From contig NZ_LMRG01000026.1 in NCBI RefSeq assembly GCF_001425605.1, positions 248,001-312,000 of the forward strand: a stretch of DNA of 64,000 bases, read 5' to 3'. Source of the DNA: Rhizobium sp. Leaf453. GTDB taxonomy: Bacteria > Pseudomonadota > Alphaproteobacteria > Rhizobiales > Rhizobiaceae. The notes beneath the pieces are model-generated. The model made no database searches, had not been told where the DNA came from, and was given only the letters and a program-made list of their open reading frames with translations. Position numbers and translations under genes: made by a program. Shown one piece after another: positions 37,589-45,596 of the stretch (position 1 is its first letter; each line of letters starts with the position of its first letter).

Positions 37589-38848
37589 CTACCGGAATTC
37601 GAACTGCTCGAACTCGACCCGCTTGGGATTCTTGCCGAGGTCCTTCAAACCTTTTTCAATGGCTTTTCTCAAAGGCGACGGACCGCAGAACCAGAGATCG
37701 GCTCCCGCCGGATCGACCGTGCTGGACGCAGCGAGTTTCGCCGCATCAAGACGGCCGTCCGTCTTGGAATCATGCAAAGTAAAACTGAAATTGGGAAGCT
37801 TTTGAGCCTGCGCCTCGAAGGTATCGAGGCCAATCGCCTCGCTACGATCACGCACGCAATAGACCATGTGAATATCCTGGCCCTCGTCGCCCTTGAGGCG
37901 TCCTGCCATGGCGAGGAACGGTGTCACACCGATGCCGCCCGCAAGCCAGATCTGCTTCTTGCCACCGCGCCGGTGGTTGAAATGACCGTAGCCGCCTTCC
38001 AGCTTCAGGCGATCGCCAACGGCGATTCCCTCCCGCAGCGCCTTGGTATAGTCGCCGAGCGGCTTGATGGCGAAGCGCACCACGCCGTCGTCATCGATCC
38101 CGGCAATGGTGAAGGGATGCGGCTCGCGCAAGCCGGGCTTGTTCACCCGGAAGAAGCCGAACTGACCGGGCTTGGCCTTCAGCGGCCGACGGACGGGACG
38201 CGCCGAAATGATCGTCGCTCCATCATGACGGGTGACGTCGAACACTTCATAGGATCGAGTGCGCAACCAGGGGAACAACTGTGTGTAGATGTAGCTCAGC
38301 GTACCGACCATCGCGAAGATGTTGAGATACGTCGCCAGCATCGCCGTGCCGTCATAGGGGCGCTTGATGAAGGTCTGGTGGAAAGCCACCATGATAAACA
38401 GAAGCCCGATGAAGCGATGAGTCAGCCGCCAGAAGTGGTAGGGAATCTCGATCTTGGTCTTCGGGATGATCTTGACGATGCTGAGGATCAGCAGAACCAC
38501 CAGGCCATAGAAAGCATATTCGCCCGCCTCTGCGGCCAGCTTGTTCAATCCACCCGTGAGCGACAATCCCTTGAAATCGGGCGTGATGAAATAGTGGACG
38601 AGAATGAGGATCAGCACTGTGATCCCGATCCGGCGATGTGTCTGATAGATCCGGTCAAGCCCACCGAAGAGACGCTCCACCAGCGGCGGGCGTGTCGCCA
38701 TGAACAATGCGATGCCCATGCCTGTGAAAGCCATGGAGGATGCCATCAGCGAGAAGGTTGTCCCTGCATTGGTGTGGCTGACCGCAGGCACGGCCAAAAG
38801 CCCCGCAAGTCCAATCAGCGACCAAACAAGAACAGCACCTGCGCTCAC
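37589..38848 (-). CDS. Ferric-reductase-like transmembrane flavocytochrome with FAD/NAD(P)-binding domains
   Basis: 419 residues when started at the GTG at 38848, which has TGAGGAA seven bases upstream and begins with a membrane segment (VSAGAVLVWSLIGLAG). The longer open frame upstream (to 39166) has no family-like sequence. N-terminal half: six membrane helices with conserved His (HRRIGI, ILVHYFI, THRFIG, AFHQTF), fitting the two haem b of the FRD superfamily. C-terminal half: FAD contact HPFTIAG and NAD(P) motif GGIGVTPFLAM, ending VEFEQFEFR. It should move electrons from cytoplasmic NAD(P)H across the inner membrane. It is 48 bases upstream of the tetraheme cytochrome, its plausible acceptor. 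Confidence 0.86.
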   Translation of the reverse strand: MSAGAVLVWSLIGLAGLLAVPAVSHTNAGTTFSLMASSMAFTGMGIALFMATRPPLVERLFGGLDRIYQTHRRIGITVLILILVHYFITPDFKGLSLTGGLNKLAAEAGEYAFYGLVVLLILSIVKIIPKTKIEIPYHFWRLTHRFIGLLFIMVAFHQTFIKRPYDGTAMLATYLNIFAMVGTLSYIYTQLFPWLRTRSYEVFDVTRHDGATIISARPVRRPLKAKPGQFGFFRVNKPGLREPHPFTIAGIDDDGVVRFAIKPLGDYTKALREGIAVGDRLKLEGGYGHFNHRRGGKKQIWLAGGIGVTPFLAMAGRLKGDEGQDIHMVYCVRDRSEAIGLDTFEAQAQKLPNFSFTLHDSKTDGRLDAAKLAASSTVDPAGADLWFCGPSPLRKAIEKGLKDLGKNPKRVEFEQFEFR

Positions 38849-39029
38849 GAAATATTCCTCACCATTCCCGCATTCCCCGAGGCGAGACTGGCAAGCCCCC
38901 GAAGCTTCGTCAACTGCTATTGTGGAGCATACGAACACGCGACTGGCTTTATTCGTAGCCCTCAAGATTTTGTGTTTGCTCGCAAATTTGTCGCGATTTG
39001 AAATCGCGCAAAGCTGCAACTCTGGATCA

Positions 39030-39296
39030 CTAAAGACCGCCCCGAACAAGCGCCTCGCGTGCTTTGTCGGCGAGCGGATGGCCTGGATGACGGCGAATGA
39101 AGCGCTCATAGGCCTCCCGCGTCCCCTTTCGTACCACACTGTCATATTCGGATTGAACAGCCGCATCTTTGTCCGGTGGAGGAAGGATCATCATGCCCTC
39201 GTTTACTCCCCTCCGGCCCGCAAACGCTGTTACCGGCGTTACAGATAGCGTGATGAAAACAGGCAGAAATTGCCGGCGAGTGATCATTTTCGTCAT
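39030..39296 (-). CDS. Small exported protein with twin-Arg-like signal and TPR-like tail
   Basis: 88 residues, not a recognised family. N-terminus MTKMITRRQFLPVFITLSVTPVTAFAG is a signal sequence with an RRQFL motif that resembles the Tat SRRxFLK pattern. The mature part ends in one TPR/Sel-like helical pair (REAYERFIRRHPGHPLADKAREAL, seen as two helices). It lies 181 bases upstream of the reductase on the same strand and could be the first gene of the caspase/cytochrome cluster. It is divergent from the M10 protease gene. Confidence 0.6.
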   Translation of the reverse strand: MTKMITRRQFLPVFITLSVTPVTAFAGRRGVNEGMMILPPPDKDAAVQSEYDSVVRKGTREAYERFIRRHPGHPLADKAREALVRGGL

Positions 39297-39430
39297 GAGG
39301 ATGACTTGGTTTAATACCGATACAGTTGTCAGTTTCTACAGTCGCAACCTCGAGAATCGGGTCACTTCAAGCTTAGCGCAATGAAACCAGCCTACACCGG
39401 CATCAAATCGAACACACCAAAGGAAACTCC

Positions 39431-41137
39431 GTGACTGGTATCAACAAATCGGTAAATTACATTTCCGAAACCGGAAGTCCGCTCATCGACGGCGTCTTGT
39501 CAGGCTATGCTTGGGGATCGACCGTCTCATATGCCTTCCCCACAAGCACGAGTAGCTACAGCTACGGCGACGAAAAATATTATGGGTTCACGGCGATCTC
39601 GGCAGAGCAGCAGAACGCCGCGCTGTTCACCATGGAACAATCCTTCGGCAACGCCGCCAATGACAGCTTTTCGGTCGAGGGGTTCACCGATCTCGACTTT
39701 GAAAAAGGCGGCGCCAGCACCTCGACACTGCGCTTCGCCCAGTCGAACCTTCCGGATACGGCCTATGCGTTCTATCCCGGTCAAGACGAATGGTCGGGTG
39801 ACACGTGGTTCGGAACGAAATACGAATACAGGGAACCGGTGGCCGGCAATTATGCCTGGTTCACCACGGTCCATGAAATCGGCCATGCGTTGGGCCTGAA
39901 ACACGGACACGAGACCACCGGTTTCGGGGCGCTTCCGGCAGAATACGATTCCCTCGAATTTTCGATCATGACCTATCGCAGCCATGTCGGCGCCGATATC
40001 GATGGCCTGACCACCGAGGATTTCGGCAATCCTCAGACCTTCATGATGGCGGACATCGCAGCGCTGCAGGAGATGTACGGGGCCGACTTCACCGCCAATA
40101 GCAGCAATACCGTCTACAAATGGACGCCGCAAAACGGCAAGACGATCATTGATGGCGGTGTTGCGATTTCGCCTGGCGCCAACCGAATTTTCGCGACCAT
40201 CTGGGATGGGGACGGCACGGACACGTTCGATCTCACCGCTTACAACACCGCACTCAAGATCGATCTACGTCCGGGCCAGGCCTCTCTCTTCAGCGAGGAC
40301 CAACTGGCCTATCTTGGCGGTGGCCCCAATGACGGGTTCGCCCGGGGCAATATCTTCAATTCGCTGCTCTATAACGGCGATACGCGCTCGCTGATTGAGA
40401 ACGTCAAGGGCGGATCCGGGAACGACCAGATTATCGGCAATGATGTGACGAATACCCTTCGGGGCAATAGCGGCAATGATACGCTTCGAGGCGTTGCCGG
40501 CAATGACGTGCTCATCGGTGGGGCGGGAGCAGATTTCCTGTCCGGCGGCTCGGGCAGTGATACCGCGTCCTACGCAGAGGCCGGCAGGGGCGTTTATGCT
40601 CACCTTTACAACTCCTCCGTCAACACCAATGAAGCGACCGGCGATACGTTTTCATCAATCGAAAATCTGAAGGGCAGCCGTTACGCGGACAAGCTCATCG
40701 GCAATACCGGCGCCAACATTCTTTCAGGCGATTCCGGAAACGACACCCTGACGGGGATGAGCGATGCCGACAAGCTTTATGGCGGCGCGGGCGCCGACCA
40801 GTTGACCGGGGGCAGCGATGCCGACACCTTCCAGTTCAAGGCCCTTTCCGACTCCACCGTCGCGCTTTCCGGACGCGACACGATCTTCGATTTTGGCGGC
40901 TCCCAGGGTGACAAGATCGACCTGTCCGGCATCGATGCCAATATCGGTGTTTCCGGCAACCAGGCCTTCAACTACATCGGCACGACCGCATTCAGCGGAA
41001 AGGCAGCAGAGCTGCGCTACGTCAAAGGTGCCTCCGAAACCACCATCTACGGCGATGTGAATGGCGACAAGAAGATCGACTTCGCAATTTACCTCGACGA
41101 TGCCGTCAGCCTGCAGAAGGGTTATTTCATCCTCTGA
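39431..41137 (+). CDS. Serralysin-like M10 metalloprotease with RTX repeats
   Basis: 568 residues, GTG start behind AAAGGAAACTCC. Zinc motif HEIGHALGLKHGH (His148, Glu149, His152, His158) and Met-turn SIMTYRS (Met180) identify the metzincin M10B family. No N-terminal signal; from about residue 330 it has glycine/aspartate RTX nonapeptides (GGSGNDQI, GNSGNDTL, GGAGADFL, GDSGNDTL) that bind calcium, and a C-terminal M10_C domain, so export would be by a type I system. No type I transporter genes are nearby. It is divergently placed next to the caspase/cytochrome cluster. Confidence 0.93.
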   Translation: MTGINKSVNYISETGSPLIDGVLSGYAWGSTVSYAFPTSTSSYSYGDEKYYGFTAISAEQQNAALFTMEQSFGNAANDSFSVEGFTDLDFEKGGASTSTLRFAQSNLPDTAYAFYPGQDEWSGDTWFGTKYEYREPVAGNYAWFTTVHEIGHALGLKHGHETTGFGALPAEYDSLEFSIMTYRSHVGADIDGLTTEDFGNPQTFMMADIAALQEMYGADFTANSSNTVYKWTPQNGKTIIDGGVAISPGANRIFATIWDGDGTDTFDLTAYNTALKIDLRPGQASLFSEDQLAYLGGGPNDGFARGNIFNSLLYNGDTRSLIENVKGGSGNDQIIGNDVTNTLRGNSGNDTLRGVAGNDVLIGGAGADFLSGGSGSDTASYAEAGRGVYAHLYNSSVNTNEATGDTFSSIENLKGSRYADKLIGNTGANILSGDSGNDTLTGMSDADKLYGGAGADQLTGGSDADTFQFKALSDSTVALSGRDTIFDFGGSQGDKIDLSGIDANIGVSGNQAFNYIGTTAFSGKAAELRYVKGASETTIYGDVNGDKKIDFAIYLDDAVSLQKGYFIL

Positions 41138-41154
41138 CCACATATGTACGCAAC

Positions 41155-41188
41155 GAAGGCTGGGTAATTTTCAACCCGGCCTTCTTTG
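41155..41188 (+). terminator. Terminator of the M10 protease gene
   Basis: Stem gaaggctgggt (41155-41165) / acccggccttc (41174-41184), eleven bases with one G-U type mismatch, followed by tttg. It lies 18 bases after the stop. Confidence 0.75.
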
Positions 41189-41347
41189 TAGTCTGTTCGC
41201 CCCGGAAATGGTGCGGACCGCCGAACCTCCATTCTGCCCCCACCCATCACAAGGCCACACCGGTCGCAGGCCGACGCCGCGATTGCTTGCCAGCTAAAGA
41301 CTTTCTGGAATCATGATTTCATCGGGCGTGAGGCTGAATCGACATTC

Positions 41348-41403
41348 TGATATATCAGCATTCTTGCCAATGCATTCCGACTGTGGCAGATTGTGATATA
41401 TCA
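41348..41403. promoter_or_regulatory. Twin TGATATATCA operator upstream of the GntR gene
   Basis: Two identical 10-base perfect palindromes, tgatatatca at 41348-41357 and 41394-41403, 46 bases between starts. Flanks are also similar (attc/attg before, gcat/ccat after). The second ends 16 bases before the ATG. This fits an autoregulatory GntR/FCD operator. Confidence 0.7.
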
Positions 41404-41418
41404 CCATCCGGAAAGCGT

Positions 41419-42039
41419 ATGACGACTCCATCCTCCCAGGCCCATCTCGCCTATCTCGCACTGGAAACCAGCATCGTCACGCTGAAGCTGAAGCCCGGCT
41501 CGCTTGTCACCGAAAAGCAATTGATCGACCTTGCCGGCCATGGACGCACGCCGGTGCGCGAAGCGATCCAGAAGCTGGAATGGCAGGGCCTGATCGCGGT
41601 GCGCCCTCGCGTCGGCCTTCAGATCACCCTGATCAAGCCGGAAGACCATGCCAATGTGATGCAGGTTCGTCGCAAGCTCGAACCCCTCGCCGCCTCTCTC
41701 GTCGCCGAACATGCCGATGCCGAGGCCCGTGCCGCGATGATCGAGTGCGCGCAAACGATGACCGCCTGCTCGATCAATGCCGACATGGAAGGCTTTCTTG
41801 CCGCCGACAAGGCGTTCGACGAGATCATGGAGGCCGCCTGCCCTAATGCGTTCCTGACTTCGACGCTGGCGCCCTTGCAGACTCACGCCCGTCGCCTCTG
41901 GTTCAGCGCCGCCTCGACGCAGCGTATGGATCGCTCCGTCGACCTGCACGTCAAGGTCATTCGCGCCATCCATCAGGCCGACCCGAAGGCGGCGGCAGCG
42001 GCGATGGAAAACCTGATGGATTATCTGGGCGAGCGGTAG
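41419..42039 (+). CDS. GntR-family transcriptional regulator (FCD/FadR subgroup)
   Basis: 206 residues. N-terminal winged helix (LKPGSLVTEKQLIDLAGHGRTPVREAIQKLEWQGLI, as several segments) with the family-typical GRTPVREAIQKLEWQGLI recognition region, and a C-terminal all-helical FCD ligand domain (conserved Asp/His: DKAFDEIMEA, LHVKVIRAI). Start at the ATG at 41419 behind GGAAAG. Ligand unknown. The upstream twin palindrome is the likely operator. It is monocistronic, between two terminators; its target genes are not obvious here. Confidence 0.88.
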   Translation: MTTPSSQAHLAYLALETSIVTLKLKPGSLVTEKQLIDLAGHGRTPVREAIQKLEWQGLIAVRPRVGLQITLIKPEDHANVMQVRRKLEPLAASLVAEHADAEARAAMIECAQTMTACSINADMEGFLAADKAFDEIMEAACPNAFLTSTLAPLQTHARRLWFSAASTQRMDRSVDLHVKVIRAIHQADPKAAAAAMENLMDYLGER

Positions 42040-42062
42040 ATCGCCCCTCCCCCAACATCCCA

Positions 42063-42100
42063 AAACGAAAACGGCGACCCGAGGGCCGCCGTTTTCGTTT
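42063..42100. terminator. Bidirectional terminator between the GntR gene and fpr
   Basis: Perfect 14-base stem aaacgaaaacggcg (42063-42076) / cgccgttttcgttt (42087-42100). The convergent genes end on each side of it, and AT-rich flanks serve both directions. Confidence 0.92.
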
Positions 42101-42118
42101 CATTATGGAGAAGAAAGC

Positions 42119-42931
42119 TTAGCCGACGAAGGCGCGTTCGATGACGAACTCGCCAGGCTTGTTGTTGGCCCCTTCCGTCAGGCCGGCGGCCTCCAGGATT
42201 TCCTTGGTTTCCTTCAGCATCTCGGTCGAACCGCAAATCATGCCGCGATCGATCGCCGGATCGAAGACAGGCAGGCCGAGGTCGGCAAACATCTTGCCGT
42301 CGCGCATCAGGTTGGTGATGCGGCCCTTGAACGGATAGTCTTCTCGGGTCACCGTCGCATAGTGGCGCAGCTTGTCGCCGACCAGTTCGGCCAGGAATTC
42401 GTGATTGCGGATTTCCTCGATCAGGTCGAAGCCGTATTTCAGTTCGGCCACGTCACGAGTCGTGTGGGTCAGGATGACCTCGTCGAACTTCTCGTAGGTT
42501 TCCGGATCGCGGATCAGGCTGGCAAACGGCGCGATGCCGGTGCCGGTCGAGAACATATAGAGGCGCTTGCCGGGGGTCAGCGCGTCGAGCACGAGCGTAC
42601 CCGTCGGCTTCTTGCGCATCAGCACTTGATCGCCGGGCTTGATGCCCTGCAGGTGCGACGTCAGCGGACCATCGGGAACCTTGATCGAGAAGAACTCAAG
42701 CTCTTCATCCCAGGCAGGGCTTGCGATCGAATAGGCACGGTAGATCGGCTTGCCGTCGACCATCAGGCCGATCATGGCAAACTCGCCCGAGCGGAACCGG
42801 AATTCGGTCGGACGCGTCATGCGGAAGCTGAACAGCCGGTCCGTATAATGCGTGACCTTCGTGACGGTTTCGGCGAAAACGCCGGCAGGGACGGTCGGGG
42901 CAAATTCTTCGATCTTGGCAGGAGCATTCAT
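42119..42931 (-). CDS. fpr: Ferredoxin-NADP(+) reductase
   Basis: 270 residues of the bacterial FNR type. FAD-binding RAYSIASP near residue 65, ...GTLVLDALTPG, NADP region FSTGTGIAPFASLI, and C-terminal ICGSTEMLKETKEIL then VIERAFVG. It exchanges electrons between NADPH and ferredoxin/flavodoxin. It is downstream of the sulfite-reduction operon, and could supply reduced ferredoxin to the CysI enzyme. Confidence 0.95.
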   Translation of the reverse strand: MNAPAKIEEFAPTVPAGVFAETVTKVTHYTDRLFSFRMTRPTEFRFRSGEFAMIGLMVDGKPIYRAYSIASPAWDEELEFFSIKVPDGPLTSHLQGIKPGDQVLMRKKPTGTLVLDALTPGKRLYMFSTGTGIAPFASLIRDPETYEKFDEVILTHTTRDVAELKYGFDLIEEIRNHEFLAELVGDKLRHYATVTREDYPFKGRITNLMRDGKMFADLGLPVFDPAIDRGMICGSTEMLKETKEILEAAGLTEGANNKPGEFVIERAFVG

Positions 42932-42998
42932 CTCGGCGTCAGGTCCTGTAATGATGAGGCATTTGTTCAGGTATATTCAGATAACAGCGGAATAGTCC

Positions 42999-43046
42999 AA
43001 AAGGCGCTGATTTGGAAGCAATTCCGTTCCAATTATAGCGCCTTTT
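42999..43046. terminator. Composite inverted repeat between fpr and the cys operon (probable terminator)
   Basis: Outer arms aaaaggcgct (42999-43008) and agcgcctttt (43037-43046), perfect over ten bases, surround an inner repeat ttggaa (43012-43017) / ttccaa (43027-43032). The A/T ends fit a terminator for the DUF934 gene on the minus strand; the inner repeat could also be a regulator site for fpr. Confidence 0.6.
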
Positions 43047-43079
43047 GCAGATTGTCCGATGCTTCAGTGTGTCGCGCCG

Positions 43080-43577
43080 TCAGGAGACCCGCCGCCAGCT
43101 GTAGGATTTGGCATCGGTCGATGCCCTGGCCGTCGGCTGATAGTGATTGTCGATGCCCGGCAGCCGGCCTTCTGAAAGGCGCTTCAGCGCGGTTGCATTG
43201 GTGACGGCAAAGCTGTCGATGCCACAGCGCAGCATCAGTGGCACCTGATCGATCAGGACGTCACCGACAGCGCGGATTTCCCTGTCGTAGCCCAGACGGA
43301 CACGCAGAAGCGAGGCATGGCTGAAGGCACGGCCATCGTTGAAGGCCGGAAACGCCACCGCAACCAGCGACACCTGCTCCAGGAACGGTTGCAGCCGCGT
43401 CACATCGTCGGCCGGCGTGATCAATACGCCGAGACCGCTTTCGCCCGACGCAGCCCTTTCGAGGAAGGTGTCAATGCCGAGAATGGCCTTCTCGTTGGAG
43501 CCGGCCTTGGTCTCCTCGGTTTCGACAACCCAGGGATCGTCTGTCACGAAGCCGGTTTCTTTCCAGATCTTGGTCAT
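43080..43577 (-). CDS. DUF934 family protein, sulfite-reduction operon partner
   Basis: 165 residues. The DUF934 family (COG3749) is found beside sulfite reductase genes; its biochemical role is not established. Visible here: GVLITPADDVTRLQPFLEQVSLVAVAFPAFNDGRAFSHASLLR in several blocks, and the RLGYDREIRAVGDVLIDQ region. No signal peptide or metal motif. It follows cysI by 15 bases and is the last gene before the composite inverted repeat. Confidence 0.85.
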   Translation of the reverse strand: MTKIWKETGFVTDDPWVVETEETKAGSNEKAILGIDTFLERAASGESGLGVLITPADDVTRLQPFLEQVSLVAVAFPAFNDGRAFSHASLLRVRLGYDREIRAVGDVLIDQVPLMLRCGIDSFAVTNATALKRLSEGRLPGIDNHYQPTARASTDAKSYSWRRVS

Positions 43578-43592
43578 GTGTCGTGTCCGTCC

Positions 43593-45266
43593 TTACGCCG
43601 CTTCCTGGGCATTGCCGCCATAGAGCGCATCCTTGAACGGCTGCGGTCCTACACGGCGATAGGCTTCGAGGAATATCTCGGAAGCATCCTTGCGAAGTCC
43701 GAGATAGACGTTCACGATCGTCTCGATCGCGTCCGTTACCTTTTCCGGCTCGAAGCCGCGGCCGATGATTTCGCCGATCGACGTATTTTCATCGCCGGAG
43801 CCGCCCAGCGTGATCTGATAGAGCTCGGCCCCCTTCTTCTCGACACCCAAAAGGCCGATATGGCCGACATGGTGATGGCCACAGGCATTGATGCAGCCGG
43901 AAATCTTGATCTTCAACTCGCCGATTTCGGCCTGGCGATCGGGATTGCCGAAGCGGGTGGAGATTTCCTGCGCCAGCGGGATCGAGCGCGCATTGGCGAG
44001 CGCGCAATAGTCCAAGCCGGGACAGGCAATGATATCCGTGATCAGGCCGGCATTGGCCGTCGCCAGACCGATCGCGACGAGACCACGATAGACAGCTTCC
44101 AGATCGGCAAGTGCGACATGCGGGAAGATGACGTTCTGCTCGTGGCTGATGCGGATTTCGTCGAAGGCATATTCTTCCGCGAGATCAGCGATCGCATCCA
44201 TCTGGCTGTCGCTGGCATCGCCCGGAATGCCGCCGATCGGCTTCAGCGAGATCGTCACCATGCCATAATCGGGGTTCTTGTGCGGCTGCACGTTCTGCTG
44301 CACCCAGCGGGCAAATTCCGGATCGGCCTTCTTCCAGCCGGCGAGATTGGCCCAGCCTTCCGGACGTTCGGTCAGCGGCGGCAGTTCAAAATAAGTCGAG
44401 ATTGCCTGAACGTCGGCTTCCGGCAGCTTGAGTTCAGTGTTCTTCAGCTGCAGGAACTCCTGCTCCACCTGACCGGCCAGGTTCTCGACGCCAGTTTCAT
44501 GGACGAGGATCTTGATACGCGCCTTGTACTTGTTGTCGCGGCGGCCGTGCAGATTGTACACGCGCATGATCGCAGTCGTGTAGGACAGCAGGTCCTCTTC
44601 CGGCAGGAAATCGCGGATTTTCTTGGCGATCATCGGCGTGCGGCCCTGCCCGCCACCGACATAGACGGCAAAGCCGATTTCACCAGCTTCGTTCTTCTTC
44701 AGATGCAGGCCGATGTCATGGACCTGGATAGCCGCGCGGTCGCGCTCGGCGCCGGTGACGGCGATCTTGAACTTGCGCGGCAGGAAGGAGAATTCCGGAT
44801 GGACGGACGACCACTGGCGCAGGATCTCGGCATAGGGACGCGGATCGGCGACTTCATCGGCTGCGGCACCGGCGAAATGATCGGCGGTGACGTTGCGGAT
44901 ACAGTTGCCGGAGGTCTGAAGTGCGTGCATCTCGACAGAGGCAAGCTCGGCCAGAATGTCCGGCGTATCCGAAAGCTTCGGCCAGTTGTACTGGATGTTC
45001 TGGCGCGTGGTGAAATGGCCGTAACCGCGGTCATACTTGCGGGCGATATGCGCCAGCATGCGCATCTGCTTGCTGTTCAGCGTGCCATAGGGAATGGCAA
45101 CGCGCAGCATGTAGGCGTGAAGCTGCAGGTAGACGCCATTCATCAGCCGCAGCGGTTTGAACGCATCCTCGGCAAGCTCGCCGGAAAGGCGGCGCGTCAC
45201 CTGATCGCGAAACTGCTCGACACGGTCGGCAACGAAGGCATGGTCGAATTCGTCGTAACGGTACAT
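43593..45266 (-). CDS. cysI: Assimilatory sulfite reductase, haemoprotein (CysI type)
   Basis: 557 residues from the ATG at 45266 (GAGGAAAAGAAG upstream). Two nitrite/sulfite-reductase ferredoxin-like repeats. The 4Fe-4S/siroheme ligands are visible late in the protein: CPGLDYC and CINACGHHH. RQNIQYNW and SGNCIRNV are also family features. It reduces sulfite to sulfide; nitrite reductases are similar, but the cysG/DUF934/DUF2849 context favours sulfite. The electron donor is probably ferredoxin, in agreement with nearby fpr. Confidence 0.9.
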   Translation of the reverse strand: MYRYDEFDHAFVADRVEQFRDQVTRRLSGELAEDAFKPLRLMNGVYLQLHAYMLRVAIPYGTLNSKQMRMLAHIARKYDRGYGHFTTRQNIQYNWPKLSDTPDILAELASVEMHALQTSGNCIRNVTADHFAGAAADEVADPRPYAEILRQWSSVHPEFSFLPRKFKIAVTGAERDRAAIQVHDIGLHLKKNEAGEIGFAVYVGGGQGRTPMIAKKIRDFLPEEDLLSYTTAIMRVYNLHGRRDNKYKARIKILVHETGVENLAGQVEQEFLQLKNTELKLPEADVQAISTYFELPPLTERPEGWANLAGWKKADPEFARWVQQNVQPHKNPDYGMVTISLKPIGGIPGDASDSQMDAIADLAEEYAFDEIRISHEQNVIFPHVALADLEAVYRGLVAIGLATANAGLITDIIACPGLDYCALANARSIPLAQEISTRFGNPDRQAEIGELKIKISGCINACGHHHVGHIGLLGVEKKGAELYQITLGGSGDENTSIGEIIGRGFEPEKVTDAIETIVNVYLGLRKDASEIFLEAYRRVGPQPFKDALYGGNAQEAA

Positions 45267-45280
45267 CGGTCTTCTTTTCC

Positions 45281-45595
45281 TCAAGCCGCCTGATTGGGGC
45301 CGTTCAGACCCTTGTATCCCGGCGCATAATCGATCGTCGGCCCCTCGGCCCGAACACGCTCGCGCAGACGCAGCGGCCGCAGAACGCCGTCCACTTCTTC
45401 AATGTCAATCACGTTGACGTCAACCACCTTGTTGTCGGCAAACGCTGCTTTCCCGGTTGCCTCGAGCGCCGTCACGGCCTCGGCATGGCGCGCGATAAAG
45501 GCATCCTGCAGCGATTCCACCCAGTTGCCCGAGGCATCGAGCCAGACGGAAATGCCGTCGGACAGGCGGTTTGCGGTCAATACCTTGTCAGCCAT
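45281..45595 (-). CDS. DUF2849 family small protein in the sulfite-reduction operon
   Basis: 104 residues. Start MADKVLTANRLSDGISVWLD and the middle DAFIARHAEAVTALEATGKAAFADN (in parts) match the DUF2849 family, which is found between cysG and cysI in alphaproteobacteria. No known biochemical role. Begins one base after the cysG stop and ends 14 bases before cysI, so it is in the same operon. Confidence 0.85.
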   Translation of the reverse strand: MADKVLTANRLSDGISVWLDASGNWVESLQDAFIARHAEAVTALEATGKAAFADNKVVDVNVIDIEEVDGVLRPLRLRERVRAEGPTIDYAPGYKGLNGPNQAA

Positions 45596-45596
45596 T

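Noticed and set aside
35288-39001. A 1237-codon open frame on the plus strand opposite the cytochrome and reductase genes
   Set aside because: It is the antisense phase of two clear genes whose minus-strand products contain CXXCH motifs and FAD/NAD sites. The plus-strand translation has no recognisable motif and skewed composition, as expected from high-GC third positions.
38849-39166. 106-residue N-terminal extension of the ferric-reductase gene
   Set aside because: The extension has no membrane segments or family match; a GTG with a good ribosome-binding site begins precisely at the first membrane helix.
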